This document shows positions 50,937 to 59,854 of a stretch of 64,000 bases of DNA, one piece after another (the stretch's first letter is position 1; every line of letters begins with the position of its first letter). This stretch comes from Paludibaculum sp. (GTDB lineage: Bacteria; Acidobacteriota; Terriglobia; Bryobacterales; Bryobacteraceae). Location of the stretch: positions 124,001-188,000 of the forward strand of contig JARKQJ010000115.1 of the NCBI GenBank assembly GCA_029973955.1, given 5' to 3'. The notes below the pieces were generated by a model, which saw nothing but the letters and a program-made list of their open reading frames with translations, was not told where the DNA came from and ran no database searches. Both the position numbers and the translations under genes were made by a program.

Positions 50937-52169
50937 CTACGTGAGGAAGACGCGCTCGATGTGGCGCGCGTAGAGGTTCTCGGTGACGTTGCGCGCGACG
51001 CTCTCTTCGCACTCGCGCACCATGCCCAGATAGCGCTCGCCCATCCTGGCGGCCACCTTGTAGCCGACGTGCAGGAGCTGGCGGAGGTTGGGATTGAAGG
51101 CGGGGCAACTCTGGTCGTGCCGGAGCGCATTGGCGTAGTCGGCGGCGGACCAGCCGTTCACTTCCCCGGGCTGCGGGAGGCGCAGCGTGTCGATGTCGAT
51201 CACGGTGGCGTAAGGCGCGCAGAGTTCGGCCGCGTGCGCGAAGGCCTCGGCATAGACTTCCTTGGCGAGGGCGAGTCCGGCGCCGCCGGCTTCGGCCAGG
51301 CCGATCAGCTCTTCCAGCCACGTGGTGCCGGCGGTCTTCAAGTGGACGCCGACGCCGTTGGTCTTCATGGCGCGGGCGATGGCCGGGTAGATGGAGAACT
51401 TGTCGCTGCCGGAGTGCACGCTCAGCTTCAGGCTGGCGGGCAGGCCGTAGCGGGAGACGGCCGTGGCGATGGCGGCGATGTCGTCGTTGAACTCGCGCTC
51501 GAATTGCGCGGTGTCGCCCACGTAGTCCACACCCTTGTTGAAGCGGCCGGTGAACTTTGGCGCGATGGTCTGCGCAGGGATGCCCTGGTCCGCGATCGCG
51601 GCCAGAATCACCAGCAGTTCGTCCGGCGTCTGCGGGGCGTCGGTCTCATCCATGGAGACTTCGGTGATGAAGTTGCCCTTACCGCGCACGGACTCGACAC
51701 GACGATAGATGGCGGCGGCCTCTTCGACGGCGTAGAGATACTTGGCGACGGTGGCGCGGACTTTTTCGGGGGTGAGGCCGAAGGAACCGCCGCAGTTGCC
51801 GTGGCGTTTGACGAAGTCGTCGACGGCGGCGGGAGAGGCGGGTTTGCCGATGGCCTCGGCCACATCGAGCGTGAAGAAATCGCTGGCCGGGATAAACCGG
51901 TCGACCGTGCCGAGATTGATGTGATCGGCGTCGACATGATACGCGGAGGTCCAGCTAAGCGCGCCGACCGCGGCGTCGGCCTCGGCGCGGACGCTGGCCG
52001 GCTCGCTGCCGACGATCGAGTGCTCGCGATTGCTCTTGTTCCAGACGGGAATCACTTCCACGCCTTGCGCGGCAGCTTTCTGACAGGCGGCCAGTTGGGC
52101 GCGGCCCTGCTGTGCGAAGCGGTCGCCCATGCCGAGCGAGTATTTCCCAAGAACGAGTGGATTGTTCAT
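50937..52169 (-). CDS. UxaE-like tagaturonate epimerase
   Basis: 410 residues, cytosolic. The segments YHVDADHINLGTVDRFIPASDFFTLDVAEAIG, KFTGRFNKGVDYVGD, LSVHSGSDKFSIYPAIARAM and LHVGYKVAARMGERY match my recollection of the UxaE (tagaturonate 3-epimerase) family known from Thermotoga. That enzyme turns D-tagaturonate into D-fructuronate so that galacturonate joins the glucuronate branch. The divergent neighbour is an SDR that could reduce fructuronate to mannonate, and the next gene is an oligogalacturonate-lyase-like protein, which supports the assignment. Other isomerases acting on sugar acids remain possible. Confidence 0.75.
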   Translation of the reverse strand: MNNPLVLGKYSLGMGDRFAQQGRAQLAACQKAAAQGVEVIPVWNKSNREHSIVGSEPASVRAEADAAVGALSWTSAYHVDADHINLGTVDRFIPASDFFTLDVAEAIGKPASPAAVDDFVKRHGNCGGSFGLTPEKVRATVAKYLYAVEEAAAIYRRVESVRGKGNFITEVSMDETDAPQTPDELLVILAAIADQGIPAQTIAPKFTGRFNKGVDYVGDTAQFEREFNDDIAAIATAVSRYGLPASLKLSVHSGSDKFSIYPAIARAMKTNGVGVHLKTAGTTWLEELIGLAEAGGAGLALAKEVYAEAFAHAAELCAPYATVIDIDTLRLPQPGEVNGWSAADYANALRHDQSCPAFNPNLRQLLHVGYKVAARMGERYLGMVRECEESVARNVTENLYARHIERVFLT

Positions 52170-52177
52170 AGCTTTTC

Positions 52178-52193
52178 TACTAACATATCAGTA
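52178..52193. promoter_or_regulatory. Candidate operator between divergent uronate genes
   Basis: TACTAACATATCAGTA is a 16-bp imperfect palindrome (12 of 16 positions symmetric) placed in the 36-bp gap between the UxaE-like gene and the divergent SDR. The position would let one regulator control both. The gap is too short for two separate full promoters. Confidence 0.4.
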
Positions 52194-52205
52194 AGAGGGA
52201 CTCAG

Positions 52206-52991
52206 ATGCTAGATCCAGGACCGTTTTTCACTTTACAGCAGGCGTTCCGGCTGGATGGGGAGCTGGCGCTGATCACGGGCGGCGCGACGGGGTTGGGCCG
52301 CGCGATGGCGCATGCGCTGGTGGAAGCCGGCGCGCGGGTGGTGCTGGTGGGGCGGCGGCGCGACCAGTTGGAGACGGCAGTGGCGGAACTGGGGCCGAAC
52401 GCCGGATGGGCGACGCACGACGTGGCGAACACGGAGCACGCGCCGGCGCTGGTGGAAGATGTGCGGGAACGCTATGGGGCGGTGACGATCCTGGTGAACA
52501 ACGCGGGCAACCACTTCAAGAAATCCGTGGAGGAGACGGAAGAACAGGAGTTCCGTCATTTGTTGGATACGCACGTGACGGGCGCCTATGCGCTGACGAA
52601 GGCGATTGTGCCGTCGATGGTAGAGCGCGGCCACGGGCACATTCTGTTCACGGCCTCGATGGCGTCGTTTTTCGGGTTGTCGAAGGTGTTTGCGTACAGC
52701 ACGGCGAAGTCGGCGTACCTGGGGATGGTGCGTTCCCTGGCGGTGGACCTTTCGCCGAAGGGGATTCGAGTGAACGCGATTGCGCCGGGGTTCATTGAGA
52801 CGGAGATTTCGAGGAAGGCGATGGAGGGCGACCCGGCGCGCAAGCACCGGGTACTGAGCCGTACGCCGATGGGGCGCTTCGGTGTGCCGGAAGACGTGGG
52901 TTGGGCGGCGGTGTATCTGAGTTCGCCGGCGGCGCGGTTTGTCAACGGAGTGGTGCTGCCCGTGGATGGAGGCGTGTTGATAGGCTTTTAG
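52206..52991 (+). CDS. SDR oxidoreductase, gluconate 5-dehydrogenase/fructuronate reductase-like
   Basis: 261 residues from ATG 52206 with AGAGGGA upstream; the long upstream ORF extension is antisense to the UxaE-like gene and is rejected. TGGATGLGRA (24-33) binds NAD(P), NNAG (98-101), Tyr164 and Lys168 (YSTAK) are catalytic, and FVNGVVLPVDGG is the usual C-terminus. The LQQAFRLDGELALITGG opening is typical of gluconate 5-dehydrogenase and 2-deoxygluconate dehydrogenase-like SDRs. In this context a reduction of fructuronate to mannonate (UxuB-type step) is plausible but inferred. The propeller gene follows after one base. Confidence 0.85.
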   Translation: MLDPGPFFTLQQAFRLDGELALITGGATGLGRAMAHALVEAGARVVLVGRRRDQLETAVAELGPNAGWATHDVANTEHAPALVEDVRERYGAVTILVNNAGNHFKKSVEETEEQEFRHLLDTHVTGAYALTKAIVPSMVERGHGHILFTASMASFFGLSKVFAYSTAKSAYLGMVRSLAVDLSPKGIRVNAIAPGFIETEISRKAMEGDPARKHRVLSRTPMGRFGVPEDVGWAAVYLSSPAARFVNGVVLPVDGGVLIGF

Positions 52992-52992
52992 G

Positions 52993-54213
52993 GTGATTTC
53001 CCGAAGAGCGTTCGCATTCTCTCCCTCACTGCTGTCCTTGGCCCGCGCGACGGGTTCGGAACTGCCGCCGGTGCGTGCGATTACGAAGGGGCCGGGCTTC
53101 CATTGGTTCGGCTATTACGACAAGCTGCAGTTCGACCCGACGTTGCGGTATGTGCTTGGGATGAGGGTGGACTTCGAGCACCGCTCTCCGCGGCCGGAAG
53201 ACGTAATTGAACTCGGCGTGGTGGACACCGAGGATGGCGACCGCTGGCGCAAGCTGGGTGAGACGCGCGCATGGAACTGGCAGCAGGGCGCGATGCTGCA
53301 GTGGATTCCGGGCTCCAAGACGGACGTGATCTGGAACGACAGGCAAGACGGACGATTCGTCAGCGTCGTCGCCAACATCCACACCGGCAAGCGGCGCACG
53401 CTGCCGGCGCCCATCTACACGCTGAGCCCCGACGGACGCAGCGCGATCTACCCGGATTTCCGGCGGCTCAACGATTGCCGTCCGGGGTACGGCTACGCCG
53501 GCCTGCCGGACCCGAACAAAGACACGCTGATTCCAGAAGACGCCGGCATCTGGCACCTCGATTTGAAGAGCGGCAAGACGCGGCTGATGATTCCGTTCAG
53601 TGAGGCGGCGCGGATTCCCTATCCGGGAGGATATTCGAACAACGCCAAGCACTGGTTCAACCACCTGCTCTATTCGACCGACGGAAAGCGTTTCATCTTC
53701 CTGCACCGCTGGCGTGGGGACAAGGAGAAGGCCAGTTGGTCGACGCGCATGTTTACCGCCTCGGCGGAGGGGAAGGACCTGTTCATTCTCGATCCGCACG
53801 GCAAGACGTCGCACTTCATCTGGCGCGATCCGCAGCATGTGCTGGCGTGGGCCTGGCATCCGTCGAAGGGAGACAAGTTCTACCTCTATCGCGACAAGAC
53901 GGAGGAGGTGGAGTGCATCGGGCCGGACGTGATGACGGTGAACGGGCACTGCACGTATCTGCCGGGCGGCCGCTACATTCTGAACGACACGTATCCGGAC
54001 AAGCAGCGGAATCAGAACGTGTACCTGTATGAAATCAGTTCCGGGAAGCGGATTCCGCTGGGGGCGTTCTTTGCGCCGAAAGAGTACGCGGGCGAGTGGC
54101 GCTGCGATACGCATCCGCGCTATTCACCGGATGGAACCAAGGTGGTGATCGACTCGCCTCATGCGGGCGGGCGGCAGATGTACCTCATCGATCTGCGGCC
54201 GGTGCTTCGTTAG
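52993..54213 (+). CDS. Beta-propeller protein, oligogalacturonate lyase (PL22)-like
   Basis: 406 residues from GTG one base after the SDR stop. A Tat-like start (ISRRAFAFSPSLLSLARA) suggests export. The body is a TolB-type seven-blade propeller: FHWFGYYDKLQFDPTLRYVLGM, VIWNDRQDGRFVSVVANIHTGKRRTLPAPIYTLSPDG, NHLLYSTDGKRFIFLHRW, VNGHCTYLPGGRYILNDTYPD and WRCDTHPRYSPDGTKVVIDS. Histidines in the GHCTYLP and CDTHPRYSPDG segments lie where PL22 oligogalacturonate lyases bind Mn2+, but the exact QxHPH pattern is not present. A role in oligogalacturonide breakdown is supported mainly by the neighbouring uronate genes. Confidence 0.6.
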   Translation: MISRRAFAFSPSLLSLARATGSELPPVRAITKGPGFHWFGYYDKLQFDPTLRYVLGMRVDFEHRSPRPEDVIELGVVDTEDGDRWRKLGETRAWNWQQGAMLQWIPGSKTDVIWNDRQDGRFVSVVANIHTGKRRTLPAPIYTLSPDGRSAIYPDFRRLNDCRPGYGYAGLPDPNKDTLIPEDAGIWHLDLKSGKTRLMIPFSEAARIPYPGGYSNNAKHWFNHLLYSTDGKRFIFLHRWRGDKEKASWSTRMFTASAEGKDLFILDPHGKTSHFIWRDPQHVLAWAWHPSKGDKFYLYRDKTEEVECIGPDVMTVNGHCTYLPGGRYILNDTYPDKQRNQNVYLYEISSGKRIPLGAFFAPKEYAGEWRCDTHPRYSPDGTKVVIDSPHAGGRQMYLIDLRPVLR

Positions 54214-54255
54214 GACGAGCCGGACCCGGCAGATCTGTGCGGACGTCCGCAGCAC

Positions 54256-54972
54256 TTAGGGCTTGGGGAAAACCGCGGCGAAGAAGCTGAGGAACTCTTC
54301 GGCGGACCAGAGGCCGATGAGGACTTGTGCGCCTTCGCGCTGTTCCAAGCGAGCCTGAAACTCATCGCCGAACTCCTCGGAGAGTGCATGGAAGGTGCCG
54401 TCTTCCTGGCGCGTGAGTTCAATACCGCATTCGGCTGGGTCCTTGTCGTCGATGGGCCATTCGAAGAAGATGCGGTCTTCCGAGATCTCCACGCGGCCCA
54501 GGGGCTGGCGGTGCCAGGAGGCGGAGGCGGCGCGGGCATCGGGGTAGTCGTCGGAATAGAAGACCACGGGTTCGGCTGCTTTCAGCCAACCGGCTTCGGC
54601 GGCGCCAAGCAGGAAGCGCAGGCGCATCTCGGAGAAAGGTCGGACGCTGTCTTCCGGTTGAGGAAGCTCGGCAGGCAGGCTCTCGAGTTCCGCGAACAGC
54701 GCCTCGAGTTCCGGCGAAACCGGGTAGATGACTTCCTGGATGGGCTGCTGGAAGTTGCGGTCGTCCCAGTGCTGATCTTCGTTGTCGAATTCGAGCCAGG
54801 TCTCCTGCGGCACGTTGTCATAGTTCGTAAACGCGGCTGTGAAGCCCCAGCTCGCTTCATGGCGCAGGACGCGACCAAGAAGGAGGCGGGGGTTGAGGGT
54901 GGGGTCCTGAGACTTGTGCGGGTTGCGCTTGTATTGAACGGCGGCGATGGAGCCGACCTCGGGCAGTTGCAT
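54256..54972 (-). CDS. Protein of unknown function, acidic and cytosolic
   Basis: 238 residues without signal peptide or membrane segment. It is acidic, with an apparent beta-rich N-terminal domain (LPEVGSIAAVQYKRNPHKSQDPTLNPRLLLGRVLRHE) and a helical middle (SPELEALFAELESLPAELPQPE). I do not recognise a family. It is 12 bp downstream of the RluA-like gene and probably shares its transcript together with aquaporin. Codon bias and an intact frame support a real gene. Confidence 0.6.
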   Translation of the reverse strand: MQLPEVGSIAAVQYKRNPHKSQDPTLNPRLLLGRVLRHEASWGFTAAFTNYDNVPQETWLEFDNEDQHWDDRNFQQPIQEVIYPVSPELEALFAELESLPAELPQPEDSVRPFSEMRLRFLLGAAEAGWLKAAEPVVFYSDDYPDARAASASWHRQPLGRVEISEDRIFFEWPIDDKDPAECGIELTRQEDGTFHALSEEFGDEFQARLEQREGAQVLIGLWSAEEFLSFFAAVFPKP

Positions 54973-54984
54973 GGCAACTCTATT

Positions 54985-55731
54985 TTAGGGTGTTTGCAGC
55001 GAGCGCCAGTAGGTGTCTATGTCGTCAGCCAGCGGGGCATCGATGCGGAGTTCCCCGCCCGGAAGTTGAAAGACAAGCGAGGAGGCGTGGAGGGCCTGGC
55101 GAGAGAGCGGGAGGGCCTGCTGGAGAGTTTCGTCGAAGCCGTGCTGGATGAAGTGGAGGAAGTGGTTTTCGTCGGGGCCGTAGAGTTTGTCGCCGGTGAC
55201 GGGGTGCCCGAGGAATGCGGCATGGGCACGGATCTGGTGGAGGCGGCCAGTGCGGGGACGAATGCGGGTGAGGGTATGGTTGGCGGCGCAGGCGATGGGT
55301 TCAAACTCAGTGTGGGAAGGGTAGCCGTCGGGTCGGACGGCCTGCTTGAGGAAGACGGAGGAATGGGCGTCGCGGCCCAGGGGTTCATCGACGGTGACGG
55401 GGGAGGAGAGGATCCCGTCGAGGATGGCGGTGTAAGTCTTGTGAACGCGGTGGTGCTGGATGGCGCGCTGGAGCGTGGAGCCGAGTTCGCGATTGCGGGC
55501 AAAGAGAACGGCGCCGCTGGTTTCGCGGTCGAGCCGGGAAGGCATGTGCAGCACGGGCTCGCCGAGATACTCGCGCGCGGCGCCGATCAAAGAAGACCAA
55601 GGCCCGAACTTGGAAGGGTGGCAGAGGACGTGGCCAGGCTTGTTGACGGCGAAGAGATCGGCCGTCAGCAGGAGGGTCCAGGACTCGAGTTCGGCCGGCG
55701 TGAGGAGCCAGCCCCAGTCAGTGCGGGGCAC
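54985..55731 (-). CDS. RluA-family pseudouridine synthase
   Basis: 248 residues from GTG. LFAVNKPGHVLCHPSKFGPWSSLIGAAREYL, the active-site motif HMPSRLDRETSGAVLFA (catalytic Asp68), KTYTAILDGIL, LTRIRPRTGRLHQIRAHAAFLGHPVTGDKLYG and HASSLVFQLPGG match the RluA/RluC family. There is no N-terminal S4 domain, so it resembles the shorter RluA/TruC-like forms. The target uridine in rRNA or tRNA is not known. It follows aqpZ by 16 bp in the same direction. Confidence 0.9.
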   Translation of the reverse strand: MPRTDWGWLLTPAELESWTLLLTADLFAVNKPGHVLCHPSKFGPWSSLIGAAREYLGEPVLHMPSRLDRETSGAVLFARNRELGSTLQRAIQHHRVHKTYTAILDGILSSPVTVDEPLGRDAHSSVFLKQAVRPDGYPSHTEFEPIACAANHTLTRIRPRTGRLHQIRAHAAFLGHPVTGDKLYGPDENHFLHFIQHGFDETLQQALPLSRQALHASSLVFQLPGGELRIDAPLADDIDTYWRSLQTP

Positions 55732-55747
55732 TCACCCAGTGTGGGTG

Positions 55748-56446
55748 TTACTCCTTGCCGGCGGCAAGCCAGGGGTAGACGACACCCGCGATGGCAGCGC
55801 CGAGAATGGGCGCGACCCAGAAGAGCCAGAGTTGCTCGACCGCCCAGCCGCCGACGAAGACGGCGGGCCCGAGCGAGCGAGCCGGGTTGACGGAGAGGTT
55901 CGTCACCGGGATGCCAATCAAGTGGATGAGGGTGAGCGAGAGGCCGATGGGGAGGGGGGCGAAGCCTTCCGGGGCGCGGACGTCCGTGGCGCCGAGGATG
56001 ATCATCAGGAAGAAGAAGGTGAGGACTACTTCCGCGGTGAGACAGGCGCCGAGCGAATAGCCGCCTGGGGAGTGGGCCCCGTAGCCGTTGGAGGCGAAGC
56101 CGCCGGCGAGATCGAAGCCGGCCTTGCCGGAGGCGATCACCCACAGAGTTCCGGCGGCGCAGACGGCGCCGGCGCATTGAGAGACGACATACGCGGCCAG
56201 GTCTTTCGCGGGGAAACGCTTGGCGACCATGAGGCCGACGGAGACGGCCGGATTGAGATGGCAGCCGGAGATGTGGCCGATGGCGTAAGCCATGGTGAGG
56301 ACGGTGAGGCCGAAGGCGAGAGCGACGCCGAGCAGGCCGATGCCGACCTGGGGGAACGCCGCAGCCAAAACGGCACTGCCGCAGCCGCCGAAGACCAGCC
56401 AAAAAGTGCCGATGAACTCGGCGGTAGCTCGTTTGCCGATGGACAT
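55748..56446 (-). CDS. aqpZ: Aquaporin Z
   Basis: 232 residues with GGAGGAG before the ATG. Six membrane helices and two NPA loops, HLNPAVS (65-67) and SVNPARS (187-189). The selectivity filter would be Phe45, His175, Leu184 and Arg190; His and Arg are the water-channel signature, while Leu184 replaces the Thr of E. coli AqpZ. It should pass water with little solute leak through the inner membrane. It heads a short minus-strand group with the RluA-like and unknown genes. Confidence 0.94.
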   Translation of the reverse strand: MSIGKRATAEFIGTFWLVFGGCGSAVLAAAFPQVGIGLLGVALAFGLTVLTMAYAIGHISGCHLNPAVSVGLMVAKRFPAKDLAAYVVSQCAGAVCAAGTLWVIASGKAGFDLAGGFASNGYGAHSPGGYSLGACLTAEVVLTFFFLMIILGATDVRAPEGFAPLPIGLSLTLIHLIGIPVTNLSVNPARSLGPAVFVGGWAVEQLWLFWVAPILGAAIAGVVYPWLAAGKE

Positions 56447-56580
56447 GGATCTCCTCCTTTAGGAGCACCCGGAGGTCCGGGTGGTGTCGGATTGGAGCAA
56501 GTATATCCGCAAACGGGCCGGAGAGCGAATCATTTCCGCAAGCCGGCAGCGGCTCGATAGTGAGGGAGGGCGGAGGAGAA

Positions 56581-58563
56581 TCAGGGCCGGGCGGCGGGCT
56601 TGGGCCGGCTGACAAAGCGGCGCAAAAGTCCGTCGGCGAGTCCGGCGGCGGCGGCGGCTAAGGCCGGAAAGGGGGTCCACCCCTGCGCCAGGAGCGGCGT
56701 GAGGGCGGCGGTGACAAGGGCGATGAGGACAGTGCCCGCAAAGAGGGCGGAGAGCGAATCAACCTGGCTGGGCGTCGAGCTTTCGACTTGCGGGAAGTCG
56801 GGAAGATGCGGAGTGAGGGAGGGGGGTGGGGCGACGCTCCAGGCGTGGATCAAGGCCGGCAAAGCGTGACGGCTGGTGAGGGCGATCAGGCGGAAGGAAC
56901 GGTCAGCTAGAAAGAAATCGAAGGCATCGGCGCGCAGGAGGCCGATGCGGGCCTTTCGCGGGACGGCGGGGGACGCGGCAGCGGAGCAGGCGGTGGAGGA
57001 GATGGTGAAGCTCAAACGCTCGCCCTGAAAGGAGAGCAAGCCGCCCTCGGTCGAGGTGACGCCGACGTCCCAAAACGCGAACCCGTTGAAGTACCGAGGA
57101 TCCACAGAGGGCGCAAACGCAGTGAAAATCCCGCCGCTTAGGTGGTACCGCAGGCGAAAGCTGGATTCAAGACTGCGAAAGTCGAACACTTGGCGCAGGG
57201 TTTCGACAAGGTAGTTCAGAGCTAGCGAGGCGGCCGCGGCGGAAGTCCACAAAAAGAGCGGAGAGAGCGAAGAGTGAAGCCAGGTGAGGGCGAGGGGCGG
57301 AAGGGCGAAGGAGGCGAGGACGGAGAGGTTGCGGAGCAGCTCCGAGCGCTGAACGTGGAGATTGAGGACGGAGTCGGGTTCGGGTGGCGGGAGAGGGTAG
57401 AGGTCTTCGGGGGCCGCGGGAGGCGGGGAGAGCTGGGGCAGCACCTCGCCGAGGGGCAGATGGAAAGTGGAGGCGATGTGCGCCGCACGCTCCGCCACGG
57501 AGGGGTGGCTGAAGAGCTTGGCGTCCCAGCCGGACCATTGTGTAGGGAGGAGGTTGAGGGCGGTGACGCGGGCCAGGGCGCGGATGAGGGCGGCGGGTTC
57601 CGGGATGAGGCTGGCGGCGAGGCGGTCGGCCTTGCGTTCAAAGTAGCGGGAGAAGGCGACCGCGAGACAGATGCCCGGGGGGAGTGCGAGGAAGTGAGCG
57701 TAGCGCTGGAGCGGAGGCCAGGGAATGGCGCTGAACAAAGCAATAAAGACAAACGGAGGAGCGAGCAGGGCAGGCAGCATGAGGAGATTGTGCTTGTAGC
57801 GGAGATGGGCGAGTTCGTGGGCCGCGATGGCGTCGAGCTCCGGTTTCGGGAGGTTTTCGACCAGCGAAGCGGAAATGCAGATCGAATTGCCGCTGGCCGC
57901 GAACGCGGTGGCAAGGGGGCGACGCGAGGACCGGAGCAGGCGCAGCGAGGTGGGTTTGACCGAAGCGAGGCGGGCGATGGCGAGGATGCGATCCCGCAGT
58001 TCGCCGGCGCCGATAGGTTCGAAGGTGATCCCCATGGATTGCCAATGAGCCCGCTGCGAGACGAGATAGCAGAGGGCGGCGCAGCCGGAGAGCACTGCCG
58101 CGAGGCGGAGATAGGAAAAAGCGGCAAACACCAGACCGGTGATGAGGAAGAGCAGAGGGACTGGTCCGCTGAGAGTGCCCCAGAACCAGGCGGCGAGGAG
58201 ATTGCGCAAGCGCAGGCCGGGTTCCACGGCCCGGCGAACGAGACCGATGGCACCAAGCTGATAAGCCAGCAATGCCAGCAAAGGCGGCGCGAGGACCTGG
58301 CAAGAGGCAAGGAAGATGTAACTGGTTTCGCTCCATTTGACGTACCGCAGAGGATCATTCGAGTGATGCAAGATGAAAATCCAGGTGAGAACTGCGGCGG
58401 GGAGAGCAACATTCGTCCACCGCAGGTGGATGAACCAGGAGCGGAGCAGGAGTTCATGAGAGCGGGCGGCGCGGCGGGAGAGGCAGTGGCCCAGCAGAAA
58501 AAACATGGCCAACAGGGCGAAGAGCCATAGAAACAGAACAGTTTCCAGGATTGCATTCAGCAT
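56581..58563 (-). CDS. M48-family membrane metallopeptidase
   Basis: 660 residues from ATG 58563; the open frame upstream runs antisense into the alcohol dehydrogenase gene and is rejected. Several N-terminal membrane helices are followed by the M48 catalytic segment IAAHELAHLRYKHN with HExxH (His249, Glu250, His253), then RYFERKADRLAASLIPEP where the glutamate is the third zinc ligand, and SHPSVAERAAHIA, also typical. A further 330 residues with more hydrophobic segments are unusual for HtpX and resemble BlaR1/M56-like or acidobacterial multi-helix M48 proteins. It may take part in membrane-protein quality control. Confidence 0.85.
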   Translation of the reverse strand: MLNAILETVLFLWLFALLAMFFLLGHCLSRRAARSHELLLRSWFIHLRWTNVALPAAVLTWIFILHHSNDPLRYVKWSETSYIFLASCQVLAPPLLALLAYQLGAIGLVRRAVEPGLRLRNLLAAWFWGTLSGPVPLLFLITGLVFAAFSYLRLAAVLSGCAALCYLVSQRAHWQSMGITFEPIGAGELRDRILAIARLASVKPTSLRLLRSSRRPLATAFAASGNSICISASLVENLPKPELDAIAAHELAHLRYKHNLLMLPALLAPPFVFIALFSAIPWPPLQRYAHFLALPPGICLAVAFSRYFERKADRLAASLIPEPAALIRALARVTALNLLPTQWSGWDAKLFSHPSVAERAAHIASTFHLPLGEVLPQLSPPPAAPEDLYPLPPPEPDSVLNLHVQRSELLRNLSVLASFALPPLALTWLHSSLSPLFLWTSAAAASLALNYLVETLRQVFDFRSLESSFRLRYHLSGGIFTAFAPSVDPRYFNGFAFWDVGVTSTEGGLLSFQGERLSFTISSTACSAAASPAVPRKARIGLLRADAFDFFLADRSFRLIALTSRHALPALIHAWSVAPPPSLTPHLPDFPQVESSTPSQVDSLSALFAGTVLIALVTAALTPLLAQGWTPFPALAAAAAGLADGLLRRFVSRPKPAARP

Positions 58564-58687
58564 GGATGGCGCATAGCATATCAGAGCAAATCGGGCGTGT
58601 GCGCCGTCGGGAGTGAGTGCGCCAAGAGGGAGCGGCAATAGAGCAGCGGGGGCCCAGACCGGCGGATAGAATGAAAGCAGAATCGCC

Positions 58688-59851
58688 ATGACTAATTTCG
58701 AATACAGGAATCCGACCAAGATTTTGTTTGGGAAAGGGCAGATCGCTTCGATTGCGAAAGAGATCGCGCCGGGGACGAAGGTGATGGTGACGTACGGCGG
58801 CGGGTCGATCAAGGCCAACGGCGTGTACGAGCAGACGATGGCGGCGCTCTCGGGCTGCACAGTGGTGGAGTTTGGCGGGATTGAGCCGAACCCTGAGTAC
58901 GAGACGCTGATGAAGGCGGTGCGGCTGGGGCGCGAGGAGAAGGTGGAGTTGCTGCTGGCGGTGGGCGGCGGATCGGTGTTGGACGGCACGAAGTTCATTG
59001 CGGCGGCGATCCCGTTTGAGGGCGATGAGTGGGACATCGTGAAGAAGGGCGTGCCGCTCGAGCGCGCGACGGCGATGGGCTCGATTCTGACGCTGCCGGC
59101 GACAGGATCGGAGTCGAATGCGTTCGCGGTGATCAGCCGGCGGGAGACGAGCGAGAAGCTGGCGTTCGCGTCGGACCACAGCTATCCGCAGTTTGCGGTG
59201 CTGGATCCGGAGACGACGTTCTCACTGCCGCCGCGGCAGGTGGCCAATGGGGTGGTGGACGCGTTCATGCACACGATGGAGCAGTACATGACGTTTCCGG
59301 CGAAGGCGGAGCTGAACGACCGCTTCGCGGAAGGCATTCTGCAGACGCTGATCGAGGTGGGGCCGAAGACGCTGGAGAACCCGGAAGATTACGATGCGCG
59401 AGCAACGTTCGTATGGTCCGCGACGCTGGCGCTGAACGGATTGATCGGATGCGGCGTGCCGCAGGATTGGGCGACGCACATGATTGGCCACGAGCTGACG
59501 GCGCTGTATGGCATCGACCATGCGCGGACGCTGGCCGCAGTGGCCCCGCACTTGTGGCGTGTGTGCCAGGAAGGCAAGGCGGCGAAGCTGCTGCGGTATG
59601 CCGAGCGGGTGTGGGGGATCAAAGACGGCTCAGATGCCGAGCGCGTGGAGGCGGCCATCCGAAAGACCGAAGAGTTCTTCGAAGCGATGGGCCTGCCGAC
59701 GCAGCTTTCGAAGTATGAAGGCGTGCGGGCCGGGACGCCGAAGGAAGTGGCGGCGCGGCTGGAGAGCCGAGGGTTCAAGAAGTTGGGCGAACGCGGCGAG
59801 GTGACGCCGGCGGTGGTGGAGCAGATTCTGGCGCGCAGCCTGGCGGCGTAA
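58688..59851 (+). CDS. Iron-containing alcohol dehydrogenase, YqhD/butanol dehydrogenase type
   Basis: 387 residues. FEYRNPTKILFGKGQI is the characteristic opening of the YqhD/BDH group; LLAVGGGSVLDGTKFIAAA binds NADP(H), and metal ligands are Asp and His of DAFMHTMEQY and the two His of DWATHMIGHELTALYGIDHARTLA. TLPATGSESNAFAVIS is also conserved. It reduces a broad range of aldehydes with NADPH and may serve detoxification of short aldehydes. TAGAAT at 58667-58672 is a possible -10. It is convergent with the ceramidase gene (3-bp gap). Confidence 0.92.
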   Translation: MTNFEYRNPTKILFGKGQIASIAKEIAPGTKVMVTYGGGSIKANGVYEQTMAALSGCTVVEFGGIEPNPEYETLMKAVRLGREEKVELLLAVGGGSVLDGTKFIAAAIPFEGDEWDIVKKGVPLERATAMGSILTLPATGSESNAFAVISRRETSEKLAFASDHSYPQFAVLDPETTFSLPPRQVANGVVDAFMHTMEQYMTFPAKAELNDRFAEGILQTLIEVGPKTLENPEDYDARATFVWSATLALNGLIGCGVPQDWATHMIGHELTALYGIDHARTLAAVAPHLWRVCQEGKAAKLLRYAERVWGIKDGSDAERVEAAIRKTEEFFEAMGLPTQLSKYEGVRAGTPKEVAARLESRGFKKLGERGEVTPAVVEQILARSLAA

Positions 59852-59854
59852 GGG

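Noticed and set aside
50961..52205. Upstream extension of the SDR gene
   Set aside because: It is the antisense frame of the UxaE-like gene; a good ribosome binding site and normal SDR start are at 52206.
58564..59037. N-terminal extension of the M48 peptidase
   Set aside because: It overlaps the alcohol dehydrogenase gene head-on and adds non-homologous sequence before the first membrane helix.
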